DNA from: Lachnospiraceae bacterium GAM79
GTDB lineage: Bacteria > Bacillota > Clostridia > Lachnospirales > Lachnospiraceae
DNA length: 64,000 bases
Reading direction: 5' to 3'
NCBI GenBank assembly: GCA_020735665.1
Contig: CP085928.1
Coordinates: 744,001 to 808,000, forward strand
Shown here one piece after another: positions 26,927 to 35,188 of this stretch. The notes beneath the pieces are model-generated. The model searched no databases. It was not told the origin of the DNA and worked only from the letters and a program-made list of their open reading frames with translations. Position 1 is the first letter of the stretch. The number at the start of each line of letters is the position of its first letter. Both the position numbers and the translations under genes were made by a program.

Positions 26927-28016
26927 CTTACTCCATTTATGGCTTGGGATGTTCCCTGATATAACGAATATGACCATGGGAAAGATCCTTGCGTATTTTG
27001 GCGGGCTGCAGGAGCTGTGGGAAGCACCTGACCGGGAGATTCAGGGAGCTTTGACAGAGATACAGGGAAGCAAGATTTTGGAACTTCGGGATGAGAAGAA
27101 GATAATAGCATATAAAAACAGACTAAAAGAGAGAAATATTACATATATATATCCCGGACACCCTTATTTTCCGGAAGAATTACTTAACATTCCGGATTGC
27201 CCAAGGCTGTTATATGCCAGAGGCAGGGTGGAAGAGCTTGCATTAAATCGTCCGGGTATTGCTGTTGTAGGAGCCAGAAAGGCTTCCGCATATGGAAAGG
27301 AGATCGCGAGGTCATTTGTTTCTAAGCTTGCGTCATATCAGACCAATATCATCAGCGGGTTGGCTGCCGGTATTGATGGAACGGCACAGCGGGCGGCGGT
27401 AGAAATAGAAAATGGATTTACCATTGCGGTACTTGGATGCGGGATCAATATCTGTTATCCGAGAGAGAATTATGATTTGTATGAATGCATTGAAAGAAGC
27501 GGTGTGATCTTGTCGGAATATGGGCTGGATGTGGAACCGGCAAAATGGCGGTTCCCACTTAGAAACAGGATCATCAGTGGCTTGGCAAAAGGGGTTCTGG
27601 TTGTGGAAGCGCAGAAAAAAAGCGGTTCACTGATAACGGCAGATCAGGCACTTGAACAGGGACGGGAAGTATATGCGGTTCCCGGACGGATCGGAGACAG
27701 GAACAGTGAAGGCTGTAATCAACTGATTCGGCAGGGGGCAATGCTTGTAACAGATGCAGCGGATATAATAGACGAACTGGGACTCTGTAAAAAAGAAGAA
27801 ATTGCACAAAAGAAAGACATGGTATGCAGGGAACAGCTTGATTTACCGGAGCAGGAGATCTTTGCCTGTTTGGGTAGGGATGTTGTATATATAGAAGACA
27901 TCTGTTCGCGGGTTGATCAGCCTCCGGCACTTGTTCTGAGCACTCTGTTTGACATGGAGAAAAAGGGATATATCAGGCAGCCGATGCGTTATTATTTTAC
28001 TGCTGTTTTTTCATAG
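26916..28016 (+). CDS. dprA: DNA-processing protein A
   Basis: DprA/Smf (366 residues) loads RecA on incoming single-stranded DNA during transformation. The extended Rossmann fold shows VVGARKASAYGKEIARSF, IISGLAAGIDGTAQRAA and AVLGCGINICYPREN. A C-terminal winged-helix domain (about 300-366) includes IEDICSRVDQPPALVLSTLF. An N-terminal helical domain covers about 1-70. The start at 26916 is chosen because AAAGGGGG precedes it and the canonical MDLDLLHLWLGMF begins there; an in-frame upstream ATG (26862) lies deep in yifB. A promoter for topA follows the stop. Confidence 0.95.
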   Translation: MDLDLLHLWLGMFPDITNMTMGKILAYFGGLQELWEAPDREIQGALTEIQGSKILELRDEKKIIAYKNRLKERNITYIYPGHPYFPEELLNIPDCPRLLYARGRVEELALNRPGIAVVGARKASAYGKEIARSFVSKLASYQTNIISGLAAGIDGTAQRAAVEIENGFTIAVLGCGINICYPRENYDLYECIERSGVILSEYGLDVEPAKWRFPLRNRIISGLAKGVLVVEAQKKSGSLITADQALEQGREVYAVPGRIGDRNSEGCNQLIRQGAMLVTDAADIIDELGLCKKEEIAQKKDMVCREQLDLPEQEIFACLGRDVVYIEDICSRVDQPPALVLSTLFDMEKKGYIRQPMRYYFTAVFS

Positions 28017-28064
28017 AACAGGAAGCTTGATGCATTTTGATAAAGAAGGTAATAAAATATTCAC

Positions 28065-28093
28065 TTGCATGGCAGGAAAAAATGGTGTATAGT
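28065..28093 (+). promoter_or_regulatory. Candidate topA promoter
   Basis: TTGCAT (28065-28070), a 17-nt spacer and TATAGT (28088-28093) lie 37 nt before the topA start, so topA can be transcribed apart from dprA. Confidence 0.6.
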
Positions 28094-28129
28094 TTGTGTC
28101 GTTTAAACGAACAGGAAAGGAAAGAGTAC

Positions 28130-30205
28130 ATGGCTAAATATCTTGTTATTGTAGAGTCTCCGGCGAAAGCCAAGACGATTAAAAAGTTTTTGGGCAGTAA
28201 TTATGAAGTGATTGCGTCGAATGGTCATGTGCGTGATCTGCCTAAAAGCCAGATGGGCATTGATGTTGATAATGATTTTGAACCGAAATATATAACAATC
28301 AGAGGAAAAGGAGATATACTTGCACAGCTTCGAAAAGAAGTAAAGAAAGCTGACAAAGTGTACCTCGCAACTGACCCCGATCGTGAGGGAGAAGCAATCT
28401 CCTATCATTTATCAAAAGCACTGAAACTGGATGATAAGAAGTACAAGCGGATTACCTTCAATGAAATTACGAAAAATGCAGTAAAGAATTCAATTAAGCA
28501 GGCACGCGATATCGATATGGCACTTGTGGATGCACAGCAAGCGAGACGTGTATTGGACAGACTGGTTGGTTATAAGATCAGTCCGCTTCTCTGGGCAAAG
28601 ATTAAGAGAGGTTTAAGTGCCGGACGTGTACAGTCTGTAGCATTAAAGCTGATCTGTGACAGAGAAAAAGAGATCAATGAATTTATTCCAAAGGAATACT
28701 GGACACTTTCTGCTATGCTGGCACCGGAAAAGGCCAAGAAAAGCATTGAATTCAAATACATGGGAAATGGGAGCGATAAGGAAGAAATATCTTCCAGAGC
28801 GGAACTGGATCATATCATAGAAACGATCGGAAAGCAGTCTTTTAAGATCGCATCGATCAAGGACAGTGAGCGTCATAAGAAAGCGCCACTTCCATTTACA
28901 ACCAGTACGTTGCAGCAGGAAGCTTCCTCCAAGTTGAACTTTGCAACATCCAAAACGATGCGTATCGCACAACAGTTATATGAAGGTGTGGAGATCAAGG
29001 GCAGAGGTTCCATCGGTCTGATCTCTTATCTGAGAACGGATTCTACCAGAATATCAGATGAAGCGGCAGCAGCAGCCAAAGATTATATCATAAAGAATTT
29101 TGGAGAAGATTATACAGCGGGAATACCTCGGGCAGACAAACCGGGTAAGAAGATCCAGGATGCGCATGAAGCAATCCGTCCGACGGATATCACACTGTCA
29201 CCGGCAGCTATCAAGGATCAGTTAAGCAGAGAACAGTTCCGTCTGTATCAGCTGATCTATAACCGCTTCCTTGCAAGCCAGATGGCAGAGGCAGTATACA
29301 GCATTAAGACCGTAAAGGCAGAAGTAGCAGGCTATCGGTTCCAGACCTCAGTATCAAAGATTGCATTTGCAGGATTTACAACGGTTTATAATGTGGACAA
29401 TGAGAAGAGTGAGCATATTGCCGGCATTAAGGATCTGAATGAAGGAGATCTGTTAAAATTAGAAGATTTTGACGAGAAGCAGCATTTTACACAGCCGCCG
29501 GCAAGATATACAGAAGCACTTCTGGTAAGAACCTTAGAGGAGCTTGGCATTGGAAGACCAAGTACTTATGCACCGACGATCTCAACGATATTGAATCGTC
29601 GTTATATCACAAAAGAGAATAAGAAATTATATGTAACAGAACTGGGAGAAGCCGTTAATCAGATTATGGAACAGGCATTTCCGGTTATTATCGACGTGAA
29701 TTTTACAGCGAATCTGGAGTCTCTTCTCGATAAGATCGGTGAGGGTGCTATCGAATGGAAAGTTGTAGTAAGAAACTTCTATCCAGATCTCGATGCGGCG
29801 GTTAAGAAAGCCGAGAGTGAGTTGCAGTCCATTAAGATTGAGGATGAAGTAACGGATGAGGTATGTGACGAGTGCGGACGCAATATGGTCGTTAAGTATG
29901 GTCCACACGGTAAATTCCTTGCATGTCCGGGCTTTCCTGACTGTAAATTTACGAAGCCGTTCTTTGAAAAGACAGGAGTTCCTTGTCCGAAATGTGGTGG
30001 TGACATAGTAATAAAGAAGACCAGAAAGGGCAGAAGATACTATGGATGTATCAATGCTCCTGAATGTGATTTTATGTCATGGGCGAAACCATCAAGGGAA
30101 AAATGTCCGGTATGTGGCAGTTATATGGTTGAAAAGGGTAATAAGTTACTTTGTTCAGCAGAAAACTGTGGATATTCCAGAGATAATACCGAAAAGGGAA
30201 AATAG
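28130..30205 (+). CDS. topA: DNA topoisomerase I (type IA)
   Basis: A 691-residue enzyme that relaxes negative supercoils. The TOPRIM domain opens MAKYLVIVESPAKAKTIKKF and carries DPDREGEAIS. The catalytic Tyr is in SYLRTDSTRISDEA near residue 300. The C-terminus has three four-Cys zinc modules (CDECG...CPGFPDC; CPKCGG...CINAPEC; CPVCGS...CSAENC), as in most TopA proteins. The ATG at 28130 (after GGAAAGGAAAGAGTAC) is chosen over the in-frame upstream start because it begins the invariant N-terminus and follows a clear promoter. Confidence 0.97.
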   Translation: MAKYLVIVESPAKAKTIKKFLGSNYEVIASNGHVRDLPKSQMGIDVDNDFEPKYITIRGKGDILAQLRKEVKKADKVYLATDPDREGEAISYHLSKALKLDDKKYKRITFNEITKNAVKNSIKQARDIDMALVDAQQARRVLDRLVGYKISPLLWAKIKRGLSAGRVQSVALKLICDREKEINEFIPKEYWTLSAMLAPEKAKKSIEFKYMGNGSDKEEISSRAELDHIIETIGKQSFKIASIKDSERHKKAPLPFTTSTLQQEASSKLNFATSKTMRIAQQLYEGVEIKGRGSIGLISYLRTDSTRISDEAAAAAKDYIIKNFGEDYTAGIPRADKPGKKIQDAHEAIRPTDITLSPAAIKDQLSREQFRLYQLIYNRFLASQMAEAVYSIKTVKAEVAGYRFQTSVSKIAFAGFTTVYNVDNEKSEHIAGIKDLNEGDLLKLEDFDEKQHFTQPPARYTEALLVRTLEELGIGRPSTYAPTISTILNRRYITKENKKLYVTELGEAVNQIMEQAFPVIIDVNFTANLESLLDKIGEGAIEWKVVVRNFYPDLDAAVKKAESELQSIKIEDEVTDEVCDECGRNMVVKYGPHGKFLACPGFPDCKFTKPFFEKTGVPCPKCGGDIVIKKTRKGRRYYGCINAPECDFMSWAKPSREKCPVCGSYMVEKGNKLLCSAENCGYSRDNTEKGK

Positions 30206-30293
30206 GCATAAGTGATCGGATGAAGTTGTCCGGCCTGCCATATAAAAAAAGTTGTTTTTAAATATTAAATCTCTCGTTTGACAGGAAAGGCTA

Positions 30294-30322
30294 TTGTTAT
30301 CTCATGACCATTGTGATAGAAT
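30294..30322 (+). promoter_or_regulatory. Candidate codY promoter within a long inverted repeat
   Basis: TTGTTA (30294-30299), a 17-nt spacer and TAGAAT (30317-30322). It sits between the arms AAAAAAAGTTGTTTTT (30244-30259) and AAAAACAACTTTTTT (30348-30362), which are complementary over about 15 nt with a loop of nearly 90 nt. The right arm would be in the codY leader. Confidence 0.5.
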
Positions 30323-30387
30323 GTCAAATAGTGTAGATTTTTTATGCAAAAACAACTTTTTTGTATTTTACATACGGAGGAACAGAA

Positions 30388-31152
30388 ATGAGTGTTCAAT
30401 TATTAGATAAAACACGAAAAATTAACAAATTATTGCACAATAACAACTCGCATAAGGTTGTTTTTAATGATATTTGTGATGTTTTAAGTGATATTTTAAA
30501 ATCAAATGTACTGGTTATCAGTAAAAAAGGTAAGGTTCTGGGAATTAAGAACCGTGAAGATATACCTGAGATCCATGAGCTGATCGAGGATAAGGTTGGT
30601 CTGCTGATCGACAGTATGCTGAATGAGAGACTTCTCCTTGTATTGTCAACAAAGGAAAATGTAAATCTGACTACGCTCGGATTTGACAGTGATAACATAG
30701 AGAAATATCAGGGACTTCTACTTCCAATCGATATAGCAGGAGAACGGCTTGGAACGTTATTTCTGTATAAGCTGGATGCACAGTATGATATTGATGATAT
30801 TATTCTCGGGGAATACGGAACAACGGTTGTAGGACTTGAGATGATGCGGGCTTTAAATGAAGAAAATGCAGAAGAAGATCGTAAGATCGCAATCGTGCGT
30901 TCGGCAATCAGTACTTTATCATTTTCAGAATTACAGGCGATCAAGCACATTTTTTCGGAACTGGATGGAAAAGAAGGAATTCTTGTTGCAAGTAAGGTCG
31001 CAGACCGGGTCGGAATTACCCGTTCCGTAATCGTAAATGCACTTCGAAAGTTTGAGAGTGCGGGTGTTATTGAAGCAAGATCCTCGGGCATGAAGGGAAC
31101 TTACATTAAGGTTCTGAATGATGTTGTATTTGACGAATTAAAAGCCGTATAA
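30388..31152 (+). CDS. codY: GTP- and branched-chain-amino-acid-sensing global repressor CodY
   Basis: A 254-residue regulator. The N-terminal GAF domain binds isoleucine/valine, and the C-terminal winged helix shows ILVASKVADRVGITRSVIVN and FESAGVIEARSSGMKGTYIKVLND. The start MSVQLLDKTRKINKLL is the family's normal one and follows CGGAGGAACAGAA; the in-frame start 27 nt upstream has no ribosome site. In related bacteria CodY represses ilv/leu operons in rich medium, so the leu-ilv run at the start of this window is a plausible target. I found no good match to the AATTTTCWGAAAATT box there. Confidence 0.97.
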   Translation: MSVQLLDKTRKINKLLHNNNSHKVVFNDICDVLSDILKSNVLVISKKGKVLGIKNREDIPEIHELIEDKVGLLIDSMLNERLLLVLSTKENVNLTTLGFDSDNIEKYQGLLLPIDIAGERLGTLFLYKLDAQYDIDDIILGEYGTTVVGLEMMRALNEENAEEDRKIAIVRSAISTLSFSELQAIKHIFSELDGKEGILVASKVADRVGITRSVIVNALRKFESAGVIEARSSGMKGTYIKVLNDVVFDELKAV

Positions 31153-31176
31153 AATTTTGCAAAGGAGAGTAAAGAA

Positions 31177-32289
31177 ATGATATTACCAATCATAACATTA
31201 TTAGTTGGCGTAGCAGTTGTAGGTGTAAGCTTTTTTATTCTGGATAGTCATGATTTTAAAGAGGAAGATGAGATATATAATGAAAGCTCAGAAGAGTTAA
31301 AACGAAAGATTACGGAATTATGTGATTCCCTTCTTGAGCAGAGCAAGACATCATTAGACGAATACAGCGAAGATGTCCGCAAGAAGACAGAAAAGGAACT
31401 GAAGGAACAGCTTGAAAAATGGGCATCCAAGTTGTCTGAAAAGGCAAAGAAAGAAATGATCGATTATATCAATCAGAGCCTTGCGGAAGCCTATGAAGAA
31501 TACAATCCTGATGCAGAAGAGAAGCCTGAAACGGTCACTTATGAAGAACTCCTTGAAATGGAAGTAAAAGAAACCGAAGAAGAGATTGCAAGAGAAAAAG
31601 AGAAACAGATAGAGAAAACGATTTCTGAAGAAAAAACGGAAACAGAACATCCTGAGAAAAATGAGAAGCCGGAAGATATCGAAGAAGAGCCGGATGAGAA
31701 TTCTCTTGGAGCATTAGAGGCAAGCGAGACGGAGACAGTTATTTCCGGAGATGCGGTTGCAAATGGTGATATAACCGAGACTGTACCGGAACAGGATGTT
31801 GAAGAGAACGCGGCAGAAGATGATGCGGAGGAACCAAAGGAAGAAGTAGAGGAAGCTGTTGCAGAAGAAGCTGTTGCTGAGAAAGCCGAGGAAGAAGTGG
31901 CAGAGGAGAAATCCAATGTTGTTGCTTTTAAGAAAGCAGAAGAATCTGCTGTTGAGTCAGAGACAACCGAGACCGCAGAAGAAACGACAGTCGTAGAAGC
32001 AACCGGAACCGAGCCTGTACAGAAGCCAGAACAGCCTGCAGGAGGCAACCGCTCAAGAAAGAAGAACCGCAAGAAGAGCAGAACAAACAGAAATCAGAAT
32101 CGTGTACAGGAGGCAAAGAAAGAAGCTCCTGCGCCGGAAGAGATCTGGGATGATGAGAAGAATATCGATGAAGAGGTGGCAGAGCTTTACAAGCAGGGAT
32201 TTGGGATCATGGAGATTGCAAATCAGCTTGGAATCGGTGTTGGTGAAACCAAGGTGATCATTAAAAATATTGAGAATCAGAAGCAGTAA
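31177..32289 (+). CDS. Membrane-anchored acidic protein with C-terminal helix-turn-helix-like motif (DUF6115/SwrB-like)
   Basis: A 370-residue protein with one N-terminal membrane helix (ILPIITLLVGVAVVGVSFFIL), a coiled-coil-like charged region (about 30-110) and a long Glu/Ala/Thr-rich low-complexity segment (about 110-290). A basic patch (NRSRKKNRKKSRTNRN) leads to a conserved end, EVAELYKQGFGIMEIANQLG, which resembles a small HTH. The ending and the position between codY and rpsB recall Bacillus SwrB (YlxL), the last gene of the fla/che operon before rpsB. Flagellar genes themselves are absent here. Function is inferred only from that context. Confidence 0.7.
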   Translation: MILPIITLLVGVAVVGVSFFILDSHDFKEEDEIYNESSEELKRKITELCDSLLEQSKTSLDEYSEDVRKKTEKELKEQLEKWASKLSEKAKKEMIDYINQSLAEAYEEYNPDAEEKPETVTYEELLEMEVKETEEEIAREKEKQIEKTISEEKTETEHPEKNEKPEDIEEEPDENSLGALEASETETVISGDAVANGDITETVPEQDVEENAAEDDAEEPKEEVEEAVAEEAVAEKAEEEVAEEKSNVVAFKKAEESAVESETTETAEETTVVEATGTEPVQKPEQPAGGNRSRKKNRKKSRTNRNQNRVQEAKKEAPAPEEIWDDEKNIDEEVAELYKQGFGIMEIANQLGIGVGETKVIIKNIENQKQ

Positions 32290-32324
32290 ATGAAATTGTT
32301 TTATACGATAGGAGAAACGGCAGT

Positions 32325-32939
32325 ATGAAGAAAAAATATTTTTTCAGAGGATTAGGCTTTGGACTTATCATCGGTGCGCTTGTCATGATGGTTGGTATCA
32401 AGTCCGGAAGCTTTGCAGATACAAAGAAGAATGATCCGTCAAAAGAAGATGCGGTAGGAGTTGTTGCATCGGAAGAGGCTACTGAATCAGCGAAAACGAC
32501 AGAGACTGCAACGGAAACGACAAAAGAGGATGCAGCTAAGGCAACGACGGAAGTGACGACAGAAGCTACAACAGAGGCGACAAAGGAAACCACAACGGAA
32601 AATACAACCAAGGCAACCACGGAAGCCACAACCGAAAGTACAACCAAGGCAACGACAGAAGCTACAACAGAGGCTACGACAGAAGCAACTACGGAGGCTA
32701 CGACAGAGACAACTACAGAAGAAAAGAAAAAGGGTGGTTCGATCACGATCAGGCCGGGTATGTATGCAGAGGCAATCTCTCAGGCATTATATGATATCGG
32801 AATGGTAGACAGTGTACAGGATTTTTATGATTATCTTGTAAGCTCCGGTAATTCCATGAAACTGATGTGTGGAACTTTCACATTCAAGGGTGATGAAACC
32901 TACGATGAGATGATCACTATTATGAGAGATGGACGATAG
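32325..32939 (+). CDS. Membrane-anchored protein with Thr/Glu repeats and a short MltG(YceG)-like domain
   Basis: A 204-residue protein. The N-terminal signal anchor is KKKYFFRGLGFGLIIGALVMMVG. Residues about 45-135 are tandem TTEAT-type repeats, encoded by ACAACGGAAGC-like 15-18 bp repeats. The last 65 residues (SITIRPGMYAEAISQALYDI; GMVDSVQDFYDYL; GTFTFKGDETYDEMITIM) resemble the LysM-like N-terminal module of endolytic transglycosylase MltG. The catalytic lytic domain (over 200 residues) is absent, so this is not a full MltG. It starts 35 nt after the DUF6115-like gene, with TAGGAGAAACGGCAGT before the ATG. Confidence 0.75.
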   Translation: MKKKYFFRGLGFGLIIGALVMMVGIKSGSFADTKKNDPSKEDAVGVVASEEATESAKTTETATETTKEDAAKATTEVTTEATTEATKETTTENTTKATTEATTESTTKATTEATTEATTEATTEATTETTTEEKKKGGSITIRPGMYAEAISQALYDIGMVDSVQDFYDYLVSSGNSMKLMCGTFTFKGDETYDEMITIMRDGR

Positions 32940-32974
32940 TTATAGCATGAATTAAAACAAAATATGAGATAATG

Positions 32975-33016
32975 AGCATTGCGCTGGAATGTGCTCGCAC
33001 ATACCAGCATAATGCG
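32975..33016 (+). repeat. Palindrome downstream of the MltG-like gene
   Basis: GCATTGCGCTGGAATGTG, loop CTCG, then CACATACCAGCATAATGC: a hairpin of about 17 bp with small bulges. It resembles the stems of the leuD-leuB units in style but not in sequence. It lies between the gene stop and the terminator at 33054. Confidence 0.7.
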
Positions 33017-33053
33017 AAAAAGACATGGAACTGTTAAGTGACATGAGATTATA

Positions 33054-33085
33054 AAAAGAAAGTGCTTGCATGCACTTTCTTTTTG
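33054..33085 (+). terminator. Terminator before rpsB
   Basis: AAAAAGAAAGTGC and GCACTTTCTTTTT form a perfect 13-bp stem around TTGCAT with a T-tract. It ends the codY-side operon. Confidence 0.9.
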
Positions 33086-33110
33086 TGTTATTATCGTTTT
33101 GTGTGTGGGC

Positions 33111-33140
33111 TTGTATATAGCAGGCTCATAAAAATAATAT
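33111..33140 (+). promoter_or_regulatory. Candidate rpsB promoter
   Basis: TTGTAT (33111-33116), an 18-nt spacer and TAATAT (33135-33140), giving a leader of about 85 nt before rpsB. The leader contains GCTCGGGTGACTCGGTGAAAGAG. Its ACTCGGTGAAAGA also occurs just before leuB. Whether the leader binds ribosomal protein S2 cannot be seen here. Confidence 0.5.
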
Positions 33141-33233
33141 ACATGCTGGTTGATTCCTGAAGTGGTGCCTATAGCTCGGGTGACTCGGTGAAAGAGAGAT
33201 CAGCAGAAGAATATAACCATGGAGGTAGAAAAA

Positions 33234-33971
33234 ATGAGCGTTATTTCAATGAAACAGTTATTAGAAGCAGGTGTACATTTCGGACACCAGACAAGAAGAT
33301 GGAACCCTAAGATGAAGCCATACATCTACACAGAGCGTAATGGTATCTACATCATCGACCTTCAGAAGTCAGTAGGAATGGTTGACGATGCTTACAATGC
33401 AATCGGTGACTGCGTAGCAAATGGTGGAAAGATTCTTTTCGTTGGTACAAAGAAGCAGGCTCAGGACTCAATCAAGAGTGAAGCAGAGCGTTGCGGTATG
33501 TACTATGTAAACGAGAGATGGTTAGGCGGTATGCTTACAAACTTCAGCACAATCCAGACAAGAATCGCTACTCTTAAGAAGTACGAAGCTATGGAAGCTG
33601 ACGGAACATTTGATGTTCTTCCTAAGAAGGAAGTAATCCAGATCAAGAAGGAGATGGAGAAGCTTCAGAAGAACCTTGGCGGTATCAAGGAAATGAAGGA
33701 AATTCCTGACATGATCTTCGTTGTAGATCCTAAGAAGGAAAGAATCTGTATCCAGGAAGCTCATTCACTTGGAATCAAGCTTGTAGGTATTGCTGATACG
33801 AACTGTGATCCGGAAGAATTAGATTATGTTATTCCTGGTAACGATGATGCTATCAGAGCTGTAAAGCTTATCGTTTCAAAGATGGCAGATGCAGTTATCG
33901 AAGCTCAGCAGGGTGCTGATGCAACAGATGCTGAAGAAGTTGCAGATGAGGAAGCAGCAGTAGAAGAGTAA
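33234..33971 (+). CDS. rpsB: 30S ribosomal protein S2
   Basis: A 245-residue small-subunit ribosomal protein. It starts [27 protein letters not shown], the invariant S2 N-terminus, with [19 protein letters not shown] and [14 protein letters not shown] further on. The ATG at 33234 follows GGAGGTAGAAAAA; the upstream in-frame ATG at 33219 overlaps that ribosome site and is rejected. The C-terminus has the usual acidic Ala/Glu tail. Codon use is strongly biased, as expected for a highly expressed gene. It is in an operon with tsf. Confidence 0.98.
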   Translation: MSVISMKQLLEAGVHFGHQTRRWNPKMKPYIYTERNGIYIIDLQKSVGMVDDAYNAIGDCVANGGKILFVGTKKQAQDSIKSEAERCGMYYVNERWLGGMLTNFSTIQTRIATLKKYEAMEADGTFDVLPKKEVIQIKKEMEKLQKNLGGIKEMKEIPDMIFVVDPKKERICIQEAHSLGIKLVGIADTNCDPEELDYVIPGNDDAIRAVKLIVSKMADAVIEAQQGADATDAEEVADEEAAVEE

Positions 33972-34012
33972 TATTTTAGAATATAAATACTAGAATTTTG
34001 GAGGTTATTACG

Positions 34013-35083
34013 ATGGCTATTACAGCAAGCATGGTAAAAGAGTTAAGAGAACTCACAGGTGCTGGTATGATGGATTGTAAGAAAGCACTTACAGAGACAA
34101 ACGGTGATATGGATGCCGCTGTGGAAGTACTCAAAAAGAGTGGTGCAGCTAAGGCTGAGAAGAAAGCAGCAAGAATTGCAGCAGAAGGTATCGCTAAGGT
34201 TGCAATTGATGGTAATACAGCAGTAGTTGTTGAAGTTAACTCAGAGACAGACTTCGTTGCAAAGAATGCAATTTTCCAGGAGTTTGTACAGGCAGTTGCA
34301 GATAAGGCACTTACAGTAGATACAGAAAAGGCCGGAGATGGCGAAGACGTTGTTTCAATCCTTGATATGAAGGCTGATCTTGATGATAAGATCCTCAAGA
34401 TCGGTGAGAAGATCTCCATCAGAAGATTTGAGAAGGTTACAGCAGATGTTGTTGCTTCTTATATCCATGGTGGCGGAAGAATCGGTGTTCTTGTAGCCGG
34501 TAACGGTGCTTCAGATGATGCAGCTAAGGAAGCACTTACAAACATCGCAATGCAGATCGCAGCTATGAACCCACAGTATATCTCAAGAGACGAGATCTCA
34601 GCAGATGAGCTTGCTAAGATGAAAGAGATCACAATTGACAGTGCATTAAATGATCCATTCTCACTTCCAAAGCCGGTTCTTTCCAAGTTGATCGAGAAGG
34701 CTGTAGCCGGTGTATGGAGCGCAGAAGATGTAGCTATCTACGAAGAGAAGAAGTCAAACATGAACTTCTTACCTAACTTCCTTTCAAAGGAAGCTAAGGC
34801 TCAGTTAGCAGAGATCGCTTGTGCTGATAAGGAAGAGATCTCAGGCAACAAGATCTTCTCAGGACTTGTTGAAGGACGTATCTCTAAGCAGATGAAGGAA
34901 ATCTGTCTTCTTGATCAGGGATATGTTAAGGCTGAAGATGGCAAGCAGACAGTTGCAGCATACCTGAAGTCTGTAAATCCTGCTCTTAAGATCGCTAAGT
35001 TCGTTCGCTTTGAAGTTGGTGAAGGTATGGAGAAGAAGAACGAAGACTTCGCAGCAGAAGTTGCTAAGCAGATGAATGTATAA
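34013..35083 (+). CDS. tsf: Elongation factor Ts (with an internal insertion)
   Basis: Nucleotide-exchange factor for EF-Tu. The N-terminal UBA-like domain (VKELRELTGAGMMDCKKALTE) is followed by the TDFV motif NSETDFVAKN, AAMNPQYISRDEI and GLVEGRISKQMKEICLLDQ. At 356 residues it is longer than the usual 280-310. The extra roughly 70 residues lie at about 205-280, between the two dimerisation sub-domains (KEITIDSALNDPFSLPKPVL to CADKEEISGNK). The ATG at 34013 follows GGAGGTTATTACG; an in-frame upstream start lacks a ribosome site. A terminator follows. Confidence 0.96.
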   Translation: MAITASMVKELRELTGAGMMDCKKALTETNGDMDAAVEVLKKSGAAKAEKKAARIAAEGIAKVAIDGNTAVVVEVNSETDFVAKNAIFQEFVQAVADKALTVDTEKAGDGEDVVSILDMKADLDDKILKIGEKISIRRFEKVTADVVASYIHGGGRIGVLVAGNGASDDAAKEALTNIAMQIAAMNPQYISRDEISADELAKMKEITIDSALNDPFSLPKPVLSKLIEKAVAGVWSAEDVAIYEEKKSNMNFLPNFLSKEAKAQLAEIACADKEEISGNKIFSGLVEGRISKQMKEICLLDQGYVKAEDGKQTVAAYLKSVNPALKIAKFVRFEVGEGMEKKNEDFAAEVAKQMNV

Positions 35084-35115
35084 TTTTATTTGTTGAATTA
35101 TAATAAAGAATTTCA

Positions 35116-35152
35116 AGCCCTTGAAAACATTATGTTTTCAAGGGCTGTTTTA
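35116..35152 (+). terminator. Terminator after tsf
   Basis: AGCCCTTGAAAACA (35116-35129) and TGTTTTCAAGGGCT (35133-35146) form a perfect 14-bp stem with a 3-nt loop, followed by GTTTTA. It ends the rpsB-tsf operon. Confidence 0.88.
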
Positions 35153-35188
35153 CAAATACGCAAAAAAGAAGCGGAGAAGATAACGATT

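Noticed and set aside
32261-32746. Minus-strand frame rich in Val/Ser/Ala over the Thr-Glu repeats
   Set aside because: Shadow of the repeat-bearing membrane protein gene on the plus strand.
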